Position numbers and translations under genes: made by a program. Shown here piece by piece: positions 32,423 through 40,620 of a stretch of DNA of 47,255 nt; position 1 is the first letter of the stretch, and each line of letters begins with the position of its first letter. The notes beneath the pieces were generated by a model that ran no database searches, was not told the DNA's origin, and saw only the letters and a list, made by a program, of their open reading frames with translations. The stretch comes from an uncultured Pseudomonadales bacterium (GTDB lineage: Bacteria; Pseudomonadota; Gammaproteobacteria; Pseudomonadales; Azotimanducaceae), in the NCBI GenBank assembly GCA_905182095.1, contig CAJJAQ010000211.1, positions 1-47,255 of the forward strand, in the 5' to 3' direction.

Positions 32423-34573
32423 CTAAAAATTAGCTGAAGCGCTGACACCAAATTGCCTCGGCGCGCCTAACTGAGTAAACCCCCGCGCTGTATAACCATC
32501 TCTAGGATCATTGCCAAAGAAGAAGCCACGGACAAAGTAATCTGTATCGGCTAAATTGCGTCCCCATAAACTAAAGTCCCAGCGCTCAGTTGAATAACCA
32601 ATGGATGCGTTAAGCAATTCATAGCTAGACGATCTCTCGGCATGGCTATCAGAGAAATAGTAGTCATCCTTGCCCTCAACATTAATGTTCAACGCCCAGT
32701 CTTGGGCAATTTGATAATCGCCACTGAGATAAAATTGGTAGCTAGGGGCTTGGGCCTGATCCCGACCATCAAGGTTCTGACCGCTACCATCTATGTAGTC
32801 CTCAAACTGAGTATCCAGCAAACCTAGACTGGCAGAAAGTTGCAGTCGATCTGAGGCTTGAAAAGCCAGCTCAAACTCGAAACCTTGGTTAATGCCTTCC
32901 GCAGCATTACCGACATAGTCGATAAATTCAGATGACCCATTAGGCCTAACCCGAGTAATAGAAGTGGCGGTTTGCACATCACGACGCTGCATACGAAACA
33001 CAGCAGCGCGAAGACTCAGACGGTCCTCTAACAATGAACCTTTATACCCCAACTCCAAGTTCCATAAGGTTTCCGGATCATACAAACGTAAATCAGCGTC
33101 TAAACTGCCAGAGGTATTAAACCCACCGGACTTGTAGCCCCGGGTCAAACTGGCATACAGCAAGTTTTCATCAGCCAAAACCTTCTCCAACAAAATACGT
33201 CCACCGAGCAAATTATCATCTGGGGCAAAGCTGACACTTTCGCTATCAGAATAATTAGCACTATGCTCCTCAGCACGCAGCCCCACACTTATGCGCAAGC
33301 CAGCTGCCAATTCACTGCTCACTTCGCCATACAACGCCAACCGATCAACATCAAAGTCGCTGGTGAAATTATCCTCTAAGTAGGTGTACTGGCGAGTTAA
33401 GTCAACCTGGCGATCAAAGGCGTAGAAACCTACGACCCAGTCCACTTTGCCAGCGCCTAGACCTTCACCAGCACGTGAAAGCAAGCGCAGATCTAAGGTC
33501 GCCGTATCGACATCGCGACTATATAAATCAGTAGCGGTATAGCCGTCGACATCAAACCCGGCGAAGGTCCAATCCTCATCGTAGCCATAATCAATATTGC
33601 TGCTGACATAGGCAATTGAGGCGTCTAGGGCAACTTTCTCATTAAGATTATGGTCCAATTTGAACCCTAGGTATTTGCTCTCTTGGGTATCCGAACCGGG
33701 TTCGTCAGAACGGGTGTTGCGATCGTTGTCGAGCGAGAATGCGTCGTAGCCGTTATCAACATTTATAGAACCAAAGACTACCTGCCAGCCACCTTGATCT
33801 AGATCACCGGCAACTTTGCCGCGCACAGTGGTCTCATCATGGTTGTCGGTATTGTCTCGACCAAGGCGGGTATTGTCGATAAAACCATCATCTTTATATT
33901 GGTGCGCGCTAATGCGGAAACCAACTCGATCATTGATTGGCCCGGACAAAACACCGCCCAAGTCTATCGCCGAGTAATTGCCTAAACCAAAATCAACTGA
34001 ACCTGAAAGCTCATCGGCGACATCAGGGGTGACAACATTAATCAGCCCTGCAAGCGCATTAGCACCAAACACAGTGCCTTGAGGTCCGCGAAAAACCTCT
34101 ACTTGCGAGACATCAGCAAGCGTAGCAGCAGTGCCAATACCACTAAGGTCTACACCATCTACCAACAAACCTACAGAGGCGTTCAGCGGTTCAGAGAACT
34201 GGCCTCGTTCGCCAATCCCACGAACTTGGAAAAACCGCGCACGCGAACCGCCGCTGGAAAAATTCACATTAGGCGCACGACCCAAAATTTCTTCAAGGTG
34301 ACTCACCGATTCGCCATTTTGCTCAGGCAGCAAAACTGAAACGCTTGCAGCCAACTGGGATACTGAAGTGTCACGGAACTCGCCGGTAACAATGACTTCT
34401 TCGATGACATCATCCACGTCATCGGCGAAAACAGGGCTGGATAATAAACAGGCCGCGAAACTCAATATGCTCAATTGCAATAACTGGGCAGCACGAGGCA
34501 ACTTCGCCGCAAATGAGGACAGGCGAACCGAAAAGCAAACCGAAAGGCAAACCGAAAGACACAACTTAGACAC
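32423..34573 (-). CDS. TonB-dependent outer-membrane receptor under TPP-riboswitch control
   Basis: A 716-residue TonB-dependent receptor. A long signal peptide (ending near SSPVFADD, residue 50) is followed by a TonB-box-like EEVIVTG, a plug domain with VSQVEVFRGPQGTVFGANAL and AGLINVVT, and a 22-strand barrel ending in the terminal phenylalanine (GVSASANF). GTG at 34573 is the start: AAGGAG stands 6 nt upstream. A TPP riboswitch lies about 100 nt upstream on the same strand. Genomic work on thiamine regulons described TonB receptors behind THI elements, so thiamine or a precursor is the predicted cargo. No thi genes are adjacent; an inner-membrane transporter must lie elsewhere. Confidence 0.92.
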   Translation of the reverse strand: MSKLCLSVCLSVCFSVRLSSFAAKLPRAAQLLQLSILSFAACLLSSPVFADDVDDVIEEVIVTGEFRDTSVSQLAASVSVLLPEQNGESVSHLEEILGRAPNVNFSSGGSRARFFQVRGIGERGQFSEPLNASVGLLVDGVDLSGIGTAATLADVSQVEVFRGPQGTVFGANALAGLINVVTPDVADELSGSVDFGLGNYSAIDLGGVLSGPINDRVGFRISAHQYKDDGFIDNTRLGRDNTDNHDETTVRGKVAGDLDQGGWQVVFGSINVDNGYDAFSLDNDRNTRSDEPGSDTQESKYLGFKLDHNLNEKVALDASIAYVSSNIDYGYDEDWTFAGFDVDGYTATDLYSRDVDTATLDLRLLSRAGEGLGAGKVDWVVGFYAFDRQVDLTRQYTYLEDNFTSDFDVDRLALYGEVSSELAAGLRISVGLRAEEHSANYSDSESVSFAPDDNLLGGRILLEKVLADENLLYASLTRGYKSGGFNTSGSLDADLRLYDPETLWNLELGYKGSLLEDRLSLRAAVFRMQRRDVQTATSITRVRPNGSSEFIDYVGNAAEGINQGFEFELAFQASDRLQLSASLGLLDTQFEDYIDGSGQNLDGRDQAQAPSYQFYLSGDYQIAQDWALNINVEGKDDYYFSDSHAERSSSYELLNASIGYSTERWDFSLWGRNLADTDYFVRGFFFGNDPRDGYTARGFTQLGAPRQFGVSASANF
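34523..34558 (-). repeat. 12-bp in-frame tandem repeat in the receptor's signal peptide
   Basis: Three 12-bp units on the plus strand, GCGAACCGAAAA, GCAAACCGAAAG and GCAAACCGAAAG, lie within 45 bp of the start. They encode the recurring Ser-Val-(Cys/Arg)-Leu/Phe stretch of the n-region. It lengthens the signal peptide without breaking the frame. Confidence 0.85.
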
Positions 34574-34579
34574 TATTTA

Positions 34580-34631
34580 CTCCTTAGACTAATATGCCTA
34601 AGGTCTGGGGTTGTTATCCGCCCTAAGGAGG
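34580..34631 (-). promoter_or_regulatory. Shine-Dalgarno and anti-Shine-Dalgarno expression platform
   Basis: On the minus strand the ribosome site CTAAGGAG (34587-34580) has an exact 8-bp complement CTCCTTAG (34630-34623) upstream. Between them ACCTTAG offers a second, shorter partner. The anti-SD segment CCTCCTTAGG (34631-34622) can instead pair over 10 bp with CCTAAGGGGG (34811-34802) at the 5' edge of the TPP aptamer. This gives two exclusive folds, one with the ribosome site free and one with it hidden. Confidence 0.7.
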
Positions 34632-34674
34632 CAGTTGGCGTAACACCGATGCTTCCAGAGCAGTAATAACTCCT

Positions 34675-34812
34675 ATCCCTACGCCGGCATTAACCGGATC
34701 AGGTTCAAAGGGTTCACTGTCTTATTGCTTATTTTAGAAAATGGTTCGTACATGATGTTTGCACAAACATAAGCAACAAGGAGAATCTCAGGCGTAACGC
34801 CCCCCCTTAGGC
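34675..34812 (-). ncRNA. TPP riboswitch (THI element)
   Basis: The minus strand contains the two conserved cores of the thiamine pyrophosphate aptamer in order: GCCTGAGATTC (34793-34783) and ACCCTTTGAACCTGATCC (34715-34698), then GCCGGCGTAGGGATAGG (34691-34675). Between the cores is a P3a-like insertion with TTGCTTAT/ATAAGCAA (34776-34769 with 34732-34725) around GTTTGTGCAAAC. The GGGG run at the 5' side and the ACCC form P2; CCTA and TAGG close P1. It precedes the TonB receptor gene and should repress it when TPP is abundant. Confidence 0.93.
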
Positions 34813-34871
34813 AGCGGTATCATATAATCATCTTAGGGAAAGAGTCCAGCCGAAAAACGACCTCATAAAAT

Positions 34872-34910
34872 TCAAAAAAAAAGGCGGAGAATAAATTCTC
34901 CGCCTTTTCT
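34872..34910 (-). terminator. strong bidirectional intrinsic terminator
   Basis: GGCGGAGAAT (34883-34892), a 2-nt gap and ATTCTCCGCC (34895-34904) form a 10-bp perfect stem, flanked by a run of nine A on the left and TTTTCT on the right. On the minus strand the A run reads as T, ending the transcript of the beta-barrel gene (stop at 34985) before the riboswitch starts. Confidence 0.85.
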
Positions 34911-34984
34911 ATATTAATATTCTACCTTCTCATTCAAGTTACCAACCTTTTCAACAACGAATTGTTGTTAGGCTGGAAAAGAAA

Positions 34985-35569
34985 TTAAAAATCGTAACGA
35001 ACATCAACGCCCCAATAGTCGAAGTCATCATTATTTCTGTATCTAACTCCGGCTGATATGGGTGCAGAAAAGTGATAGCGAGCTTCGCCCAACAGTTGAA
35101 AATCGCTATTGAAGTCGCCGCCATTGTAATAGGTAACAAAAACGCCATATTCGAACTGATCAACAGGTTTACCGCGCACCCCAAAATTCAGGTCGTATCC
35201 ACTAGCGCTGCCTGACAAGAATTGTAGATTGTTAACATCTACGTCAAGTTCAATTCTACTATAGCCAATAGATGCAACTAGATCAGTTTTTGCACCTATC
35301 CCCCAGTGATAGCCAATATCCAACGCAATTTCGTCTAGATCAAGATCTACACCCTCTAACTCACCAGCATTATATTCAAGGCTAGCGAACCAAGAGCTGG
35401 CAAACCCAATACTACCGCGAATGCCGAAACCATCGGCGCCAACATCGAGAATATCGCCATCATAGTAGCTGACAGCCACATTACTGTATGACAGCTCCGA
35501 CTCTTCAGCGGCAACGGTGCCGACAAAGAAAAAGCTCAAAAATCCCACTAATGCACTTAGTTTTTTCAT
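34985..35569 (-). CDS. small outer-membrane beta-barrel protein
   Basis: A 194-residue secreted protein with a signal peptide (MKKLSALVGFLSFFFVGTVAA) cut near residue 21. The mature part is a run of about eight alternating strands with aromatic ends (SYSNVAVSYYDG, FASLEYNAGE, DIGYHWGIG) and closes with VDVRYDF, the terminal phenylalanine needed for BAM insertion. It fits the OmpA-barrel/OmpW-like porin-type fold, but I do not recognise a specific family. GGAGG precedes the ATG. It is rich in Asp, suited to a surface-exposed role. It is monocistronic and ends at the strong terminator. Confidence 0.75.
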   Translation of the reverse strand: MKKLSALVGFLSFFFVGTVAAEESELSYSNVAVSYYDGDILDVGADGFGIRGSIGFASSWFASLEYNAGELEGVDLDLDEIALDIGYHWGIGAKTDLVASIGYSRIELDVDVNNLQFLSGSASGYDLNFGVRGKPVDQFEYGVFVTYYNGGDFNSDFQLLGEARYHFSAPISAGVRYRNNDDFDYWGVDVRYDF

Positions 35570-35914
35570 AAAACCTCCAAAATTTGGTTTAAAAATTTAT
35601 AAGAAGAATTGCGCATGACAGAGTATTACCACCACAAAACTTCTGTTGCGTTTTTAAGTTCGCTTCAAGTTATGACAGATAACGGATAAATCACAGAAAA
35701 CCTGCCGAAAAAATGAACTATAGAAAACCGTTGTAATCTATCAGTAAAAATAGGACCTTCTACCCCTGAGTAACAAACGGCATTATTTTTACGACCAATG
35801 GGACAAGCCCATTAACCGACGGTCTATCACTCAAAGTGAAAAAACTGCGCCTGACGGTACTTTCAGCAAAAATATAGGCAGTTTTACTTCACCATTGACT
35901 TAAGCCAAGGCAAA
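35570..35914. other. divergent intergenic region between the barrel gene and mrcB
   Basis: An AT-rich 345-bp stretch that must hold two promoters reading outward. The ribosome site GGAGGT of the barrel gene is at its left edge. I see no open frame with a ribosome site, no RNA family and no clear operator. Confidence 0.5.
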
Positions 35915-38323
35915 ATGGTGACACTCACAGATCGCAAAGTCACAAGCACATTAAAAGGCACCTACTTGGTCAAAAAAACGCCAACTTCCCGCAACACCAA
36001 AGTTTCTGGTCGCCGGAAAAACAGCAAGTCTTCAAAAAAAACTGGCTCTTGGCTAAAACGTCTTGGTAAGTGGGTTTTACGTGGGCTGCTGAGGCTGATT
36101 CTGTGGACGTTACTTTTTGCGACCCTAGCGGGTGCTGGATTTGGCTATTATCTAGACCGGACCATTACCAAAACTTTTGAGGGCAGGCGTTGGTCAGTGC
36201 CTGCCCAAGTTTTTGCCCAACCGCTGGAAATCTATGCAGGCCAGCGAATCGACAAACCCCAGCTCATCGAAGAACTTGAACGATTGGGCTATCGCTCTGA
36301 TGCAAACCTCACCGCGCCGGGAACCTACAGCGCCAGCGGTATCACACTGTCCACCTATCTGCGCAGCTTCGAATTTATGGAGGGCAGCAGACCCTCGCAA
36401 CAGGTGAAAATCACTTTTCAGAACGCCATCATTAGTCGAGTTCAAGCCAAAGATAAATCAGCGATACCCCTGATCCGACTGGACCCAGCCACAATAGGTA
36501 GCTTCTTTCCCTCACATGGCGAAGACCGGCTTATTTTAACCCCCGAACAAGTCCCGCCTTTGTTGGCAGAAGGTTTGAAAGCAATAGAGGATCGAAATTT
36601 CGACGAGCACCGGGGCTTTAGTGTCACCGGCATTTTGCGCGCAGCCTGGGTGAATTTACGCAGCGGTACGCGCTCTCAAGGCGGTAGCACACTCACGCAA
36701 CAGCTCGTTAAGAGCTACTTCCTCTCCAACGAGCGCACGTACACTCGCAAGCTTCGTGAAGTAGCCATGGCGATTATTTTAGAGCTACGGTTTTCCAAAG
36801 AAGATCTGCTAACGGCTTACATTAACGAGATATTTCTTGGTCAGAATGGCGCAAGGGCCATTCATGGTTTTGGTCTAGGGGCGCAATTTTACTTCAACAA
36901 ACCCATTAACGAACTAGCGGTACATGAAATTGCCACCATGATCAGCATCATTCGCGGGCCTTCTTATTACAATCCTTTCAGGCACCCTGAGCGCGCGCTT
37001 GCCAGACGCAACCGCATTCTCGATACGTTTTTGGCTGACGGGCTGATTTCTAACCCAAAACACCAAGACGCCATTGGCTCAGCCCTTGGTGTAGTTGCTA
37101 GCCCTAACAGTGGTGGCGCTTACTACCCTGCCTTCATGGATATTGTTAGAGCGGAACTTAGCGAACGCTACTCAGCATCGGATTTAAGATCTCAAGGGCT
37201 AAGAATATTCACAACACTGAAACCCAGAGAGCAGGAGAACGCGCAAAAAGCGGTGACCTCCACACTGCAGTTGATCGAAAAGGAACGCAAACTAGAAGCG
37301 GGTAGCTTGCAAGCAGCCAGTGTTGTTACAGATACCCAAACTGGTGAAATTATAGGCTTAGTGGGTGGGCGTAGGGGTCGGGTTGATGGGTTCAACCGCG
37401 CTTTGAATGCAAAAAGAACAGTGGGTTCCGTCATAAAACCGGTCATTGTGTTAGCAGCGCTGGAATCTGGCCTTGAATGGTCAACCTTGGTCAACGACAC
37501 CGCAATCACCATGACATCAGACTCTGGCGAGCTTTGGACCCCGAGAAATTATGATGGCAAAACTCGTGGCGAATTGCCCATGATTCGTGCGTTAGCCATG
37601 TCACTGAACCTAGCCATGGTAGATTTGGGCAACACTGTCAGTCTTGGCGAGGTGCAGCGCCGCTTTACAGACCTCACAGGGTACGCACCTAGAAATCGCT
37701 ACCCATCGTTCTTTTTGGGCGCTGAGTCTATGTCACCACTACAACTCACAGAGCTTTACGGTAACTTCGCAAGCGGCGGCTTTCACACCACCCCCAAATC
37801 GGTTATTGCAGTGCTTAATGAACGCGGGCAACCATTGTCCCACCACCCCTTCGATTTAACTCAAAGCATCCGGCCAGAAACCGTAGCCAGCCTCAACAGA
37901 GGACTGGAAATAGTGATGAGCCATGGCACTGGTCGTTCATCACCTTTCGCCAAACAGGGTGTTGCAGGAAAAACCGGCACTTCTAACGACAACAGAGACA
38001 GCTGGTATGCGGGTTTCGACAACAGCAAGTTATCAGTAGTTTGGGTGGGGCGCGATGACAATAAATCTACTGGCCTCACTGGCACTTCAGGGGCACTGCG
38101 TATTTGGAATAACATGCAGGTATCCAAAGGCGTGGACCCCATCGTCCACAGCCCAGCAGACAACCTAGTGGAAATCGAATTTACCACGGGAATGCGGGCA
38201 GCAAAATCTTGCGCTGATGTGGTTGTTATCCCCATTCGACAGCCTGATACTTTACCCATTAAGCCCGGTTGCGGTGTCCGTAAGACTTTCGGCCAACGGC
38301 TACGTTCAATCTTTAATAATTAA
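35915..38323 (+). CDS. mrcB: bifunctional penicillin-binding protein 1B
   Basis: An 802-residue class A PBP that polymerises and cross-links peptidoglycan. A basic cytoplasmic tail (1-50) and one helix (55-78) lead to a UB2H-like domain (90-190), the GT51 transglycosylase with AIEDRNFDEHRGF (Glu225), QGGSTLTQQLVKS and LREVAMAIILE, and the transpeptidase with the nucleophile motif SVIK (Ser505, Lys508), SLN (563-565) and KTG (686-688). All catalytic residues are intact. The UB2H domain marks it as PBP1B rather than 1A and docks the lipoprotein activator, here probably the product of the next gene. ATG at 35915 has AAGG 6 nt upstream. Confidence 0.95.
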   Translation: MVTLTDRKVTSTLKGTYLVKKTPTSRNTKVSGRRKNSKSSKKTGSWLKRLGKWVLRGLLRLILWTLLFATLAGAGFGYYLDRTITKTFEGRRWSVPAQVFAQPLEIYAGQRIDKPQLIEELERLGYRSDANLTAPGTYSASGITLSTYLRSFEFMEGSRPSQQVKITFQNAIISRVQAKDKSAIPLIRLDPATIGSFFPSHGEDRLILTPEQVPPLLAEGLKAIEDRNFDEHRGFSVTGILRAAWVNLRSGTRSQGGSTLTQQLVKSYFLSNERTYTRKLREVAMAIILELRFSKEDLLTAYINEIFLGQNGARAIHGFGLGAQFYFNKPINELAVHEIATMISIIRGPSYYNPFRHPERALARRNRILDTFLADGLISNPKHQDAIGSALGVVASPNSGGAYYPAFMDIVRAELSERYSASDLRSQGLRIFTTLKPREQENAQKAVTSTLQLIEKERKLEAGSLQAASVVTDTQTGEIIGLVGGRRGRVDGFNRALNAKRTVGSVIKPVIVLAALESGLEWSTLVNDTAITMTSDSGELWTPRNYDGKTRGELPMIRALAMSLNLAMVDLGNTVSLGEVQRRFTDLTGYAPRNRYPSFFLGAESMSPLQLTELYGNFASGGFHTTPKSVIAVLNERGQPLSHHPFDLTQSIRPETVASLNRGLEIVMSHGTGRSSPFAKQGVAGKTGTSNDNRDSWYAGFDNSKLSVVWVGRDDNKSTGLTGTSGALRIWNNMQVSKGVDPIVHSPADNLVEIEFTTGMRAAKSCADVVVIPIRQPDTLPIKPGCGVRKTFGQRLRSIFNN

Positions 38324-38346
38324 CTCATCTAACTGTGTGGGCACTT

Positions 38347-38856
38347 GTGAACATAAAACTTTGTATTTCTCTACTCTGCGTAATTTTTATCGGTGGATGC
38401 GCTGGCAACCAAAGACCTGGTGTCTCAGACAGTCGCGCCAGTTCAGGGCAAAGTTCGGGACAAAGTTCAGGAAGCAGCAACAGACCACAAGCCCAACCTA
38501 AACCGGCAAAAGTCACACCAACGCCACCCAAAAATTCAGCGGCAAAATTACTCTTGGCCCAAGCAGACACAGCTATAACACGACAAGCGCCAGACCAAGC
38601 CATCGTTTTACTTGAACGAGCCATACGCATTGACCCCAGAGAAGCCTTATTGTGGATGCGCCTAAGTCGCGCGCATTTAATGCAGGGGCATACCACCGCG
38701 GCGTCTCAGCATGCGCGCAAGGCTATTGCCTTAGCCGGCAGTGACAGCGTCAAAACTGGTCAAGCTTGGCTACAAATGGCAGAAGTATTAGAAGCCCAAG
38801 GTGAGCGGCAACAGGCCGCATCACTACGCAGAAGATACGCGCCTTATCGGGGCTAA
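38347..38856 (+). CDS. lpoP: TPR lipoprotein, LpoP-like PBP1B activator
   Basis: A 169-residue lipoprotein with signal peptide and lipobox FIGGC (Cys18 if the GTG at 38347 is used; GTG at 38335 is the alternative). A low-complexity Ser/Gly/Pro linker (25-60) is followed by two to three TPR-like helices pairs: DQAIVLLERAIRIDP, ALLWMRLSRAHLMQG and AWLQMAEVLEAQGERQQAA. In Pseudomonas the PBP1B activator LpoP is a TPR lipoprotein encoded with the ponB gene, and this gene starts 23 bp after mrcB, so the same role is likely: reaching from the outer membrane to stimulate PBP1B. The name rests on position and domain, not alignment. Confidence 0.7.
   Translation: MNIKLCISLLCVIFIGGCAGNQRPGVSDSRASSGQSSGQSSGSSNRPQAQPKPAKVTPTPPKNSAAKLLLAQADTAITRQAPDQAIVLLERAIRIDPREALLWMRLSRAHLMQGHTTAASQHARKAIALAGSDSVKTGQAWLQMAEVLEAQGERQQAASLRRRYAPYRG
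38440..38475 (+). repeat. 12-bp in-frame tandem repeat in the lipoprotein linker
   Basis: Three near-identical units, AGTTCAGGGCAA, AGTTCGGGACAA and AGTTCAGGAAGC, encode SSGQ-SSGQ-SSGS in the flexible linker that follows the lipidated cysteine. Copy number would set the reach of the linker. Confidence 0.9.
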
Positions 38857-38928
38857 CGCGCCCCTTGATTTAAGACTTAGCGTAACGCTGAGTATATCTT
38901 TGAACAATTTTACGCCACGGAGGCACCT

Positions 38929-40509
38929 GTGAAACCTATCTTGAAAAGTTCGTCAAAAAGAGCTTCAAATCACTCAAACAGCAAATTAGTGCTTCTACCG
39001 TTATTCCTAGCTGCCACAGTGTTAGGTGGATGCGCCACCAATCCAGTCACCGGCAAAAGTGAAATCAGTATTATTTCAGAAGCATGGGAATTGAAAACCG
39101 GCAAACAACAATATGCCCCGGCACGTCAATCACAGGGCGGCGACTACCTAGCTGACGAAGGCGTACAAGCTTATGTCAACGAGGTGGGGCAGAAAATAGC
39201 AGCCGTGAGCGATCGAAGTTTGCCCTACGAATTCTCAGTGATTAATAACAGCGTACCCAATGCTTGGGCATTGCCCGGCGGCAAAATCTCTATCAATAGA
39301 GGCTTGCTAACTGAGTTGGGTAGCGAAGCGGAGCTGGCGGCAGTACTTGGGCACGAGGTAGTCCACTCGGCCGCCAGACACGGCGCCAAAGGGGTAGAAC
39401 GCGGCACCATACTGCAAGCAACGGTAGCTGTTACCGGCATTGCCACTGCAAGTACAGACTACGGCAAATACGTCGCAATGGGCGCAGGTCTGGGATCCCA
39501 GTTAATCAATTCAAAATATGGGCGTAATGCTGAGCTTGAATCAGACCAATACGGCATGGATTACATGAGCCGCGCCGGCTATAACCCCCAAGGCGCTGTG
39601 GATTTACAGCAAACATTTTTGCAACTCTCGGGGCAAAAAGACTCTAGCTTTTTTAAAGGTTTATTCGCCAGCCACCCGCCGTCGGCTTCGCGTCTTGCGG
39701 CGAACAAAACCTATGCGCAAACCCTACCCAAGGGTGGCGTAACAGGTAAAGCTCGCTACAAAACAGTCATGGCGCGGCTAAACGAAACCAAACCCGCCTA
39801 CGAGGCTTATGAAAAAGCCAAGCAAATGGCCAAAGACAACCGGCCTAAAGAGGCAAAAAAGTTAATCAATCAGGCCATCAAAGTGGAACCTAATGAAGGG
39901 CACTTCCGTTCATTTTTAGGTGACATTGAGTTAGACGCCAAGCGTTACACCGCTGCACAGAACGCCTACGCTGAAGCTATCAAGTTAAACCCCGGCTTCT
40001 TTTACCCGCACCTACAAAGCGGCATTACCAGCGAAAAACAAGGTGCATTAAGCCAAGCAAAATCGCGCCTCAATCGCAGCATAGAGTTACTGCCAACCTC
40101 ACAAGCTTATAACGCTTTAGGTAACATAGCGCAGCGCCAAGGCAATACTGAGGAGGCGAGAGAATACTTTGCAGCGGCGTCCAGCGACTCAGGCGCATCC
40201 GGACAGGCAGCCCTCAACTCATTAATTAAGATGGATTTGAATGGCAACCCAGGCGCATATATTGGCTTTCGTTATGGCGCAAACGAAGCTGGCGAGTTAC
40301 AAATTGAAGTCTCTAACAAGGCACCCCGCGCATTCAAAAATATCTCGCTGTCTATCAATTATGTTGATCAACGCGGCAAGCTGCGCAATAGCCGACGCCA
40401 ACTCTCATTACTCTCAGCAAACGAAGCAAAGTTAATCAACACCGGCCTTATAAGCCCTCAGGGAGAAGCGCAAATCTCAGTAATCAGCGCAACTTTGATT
40501 GAAGGTTAA
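38929..40509 (+). CDS. M48-family zinc metalloprotease lipoprotein with TPR repeats
   Basis: A 526-residue lipoprotein protease. The lipobox VLGGC puts the lipidated cysteine at 35. The zinc site is HEVVHSAARH (His142, Glu143, His146) with the third ligand in NAELESDQYG (Glu202). TPR-like helices follow at 290-420 (AKKLINQAIKVEPNEGHF, NAYAEAIKLNPGFFYPHL), then a beta-rich tail. The layout resembles BepA (YfgC), which checks LptD and BAM assembly, and LoiP, but the tail is longer. GTG at 38929 has CGGAGG 5 nt upstream. It follows the LpoP-like gene by 72 bp and completes an envelope-maintenance block. Confidence 0.88.
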   Translation: MKPILKSSSKRASNHSNSKLVLLPLFLAATVLGGCATNPVTGKSEISIISEAWELKTGKQQYAPARQSQGGDYLADEGVQAYVNEVGQKIAAVSDRSLPYEFSVINNSVPNAWALPGGKISINRGLLTELGSEAELAAVLGHEVVHSAARHGAKGVERGTILQATVAVTGIATASTDYGKYVAMGAGLGSQLINSKYGRNAELESDQYGMDYMSRAGYNPQGAVDLQQTFLQLSGQKDSSFFKGLFASHPPSASRLAANKTYAQTLPKGGVTGKARYKTVMARLNETKPAYEAYEKAKQMAKDNRPKEAKKLINQAIKVEPNEGHFRSFLGDIELDAKRYTAAQNAYAEAIKLNPGFFYPHLQSGITSEKQGALSQAKSRLNRSIELLPTSQAYNALGNIAQRQGNTEEAREYFAAASSDSGASGQAALNSLIKMDLNGNPGAYIGFRYGANEAGELQIEVSNKAPRAFKNISLSINYVDQRGKLRNSRRQLSLLSANEAKLINTGLISPQGEAQISVISATLIEG

Positions 40510-40620
40510 CGGTCACAAAGGCTGAAAAGGGCTAGTGAGCTACGAGCTAACCCTGACTTTCAATTGAGGTGTTAAACACGCTCTTGGCGCAGAAGAATTG
40601 GGGTAACTAGGGCAAAGCAA

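Noticed and set aside
40528-40554. AGGG..CCCT hairpin between the M48 gene and the GNAT gene as terminator
   Set aside because: Stem has a mismatch, the loop is long and there is no T run; too weak to call.
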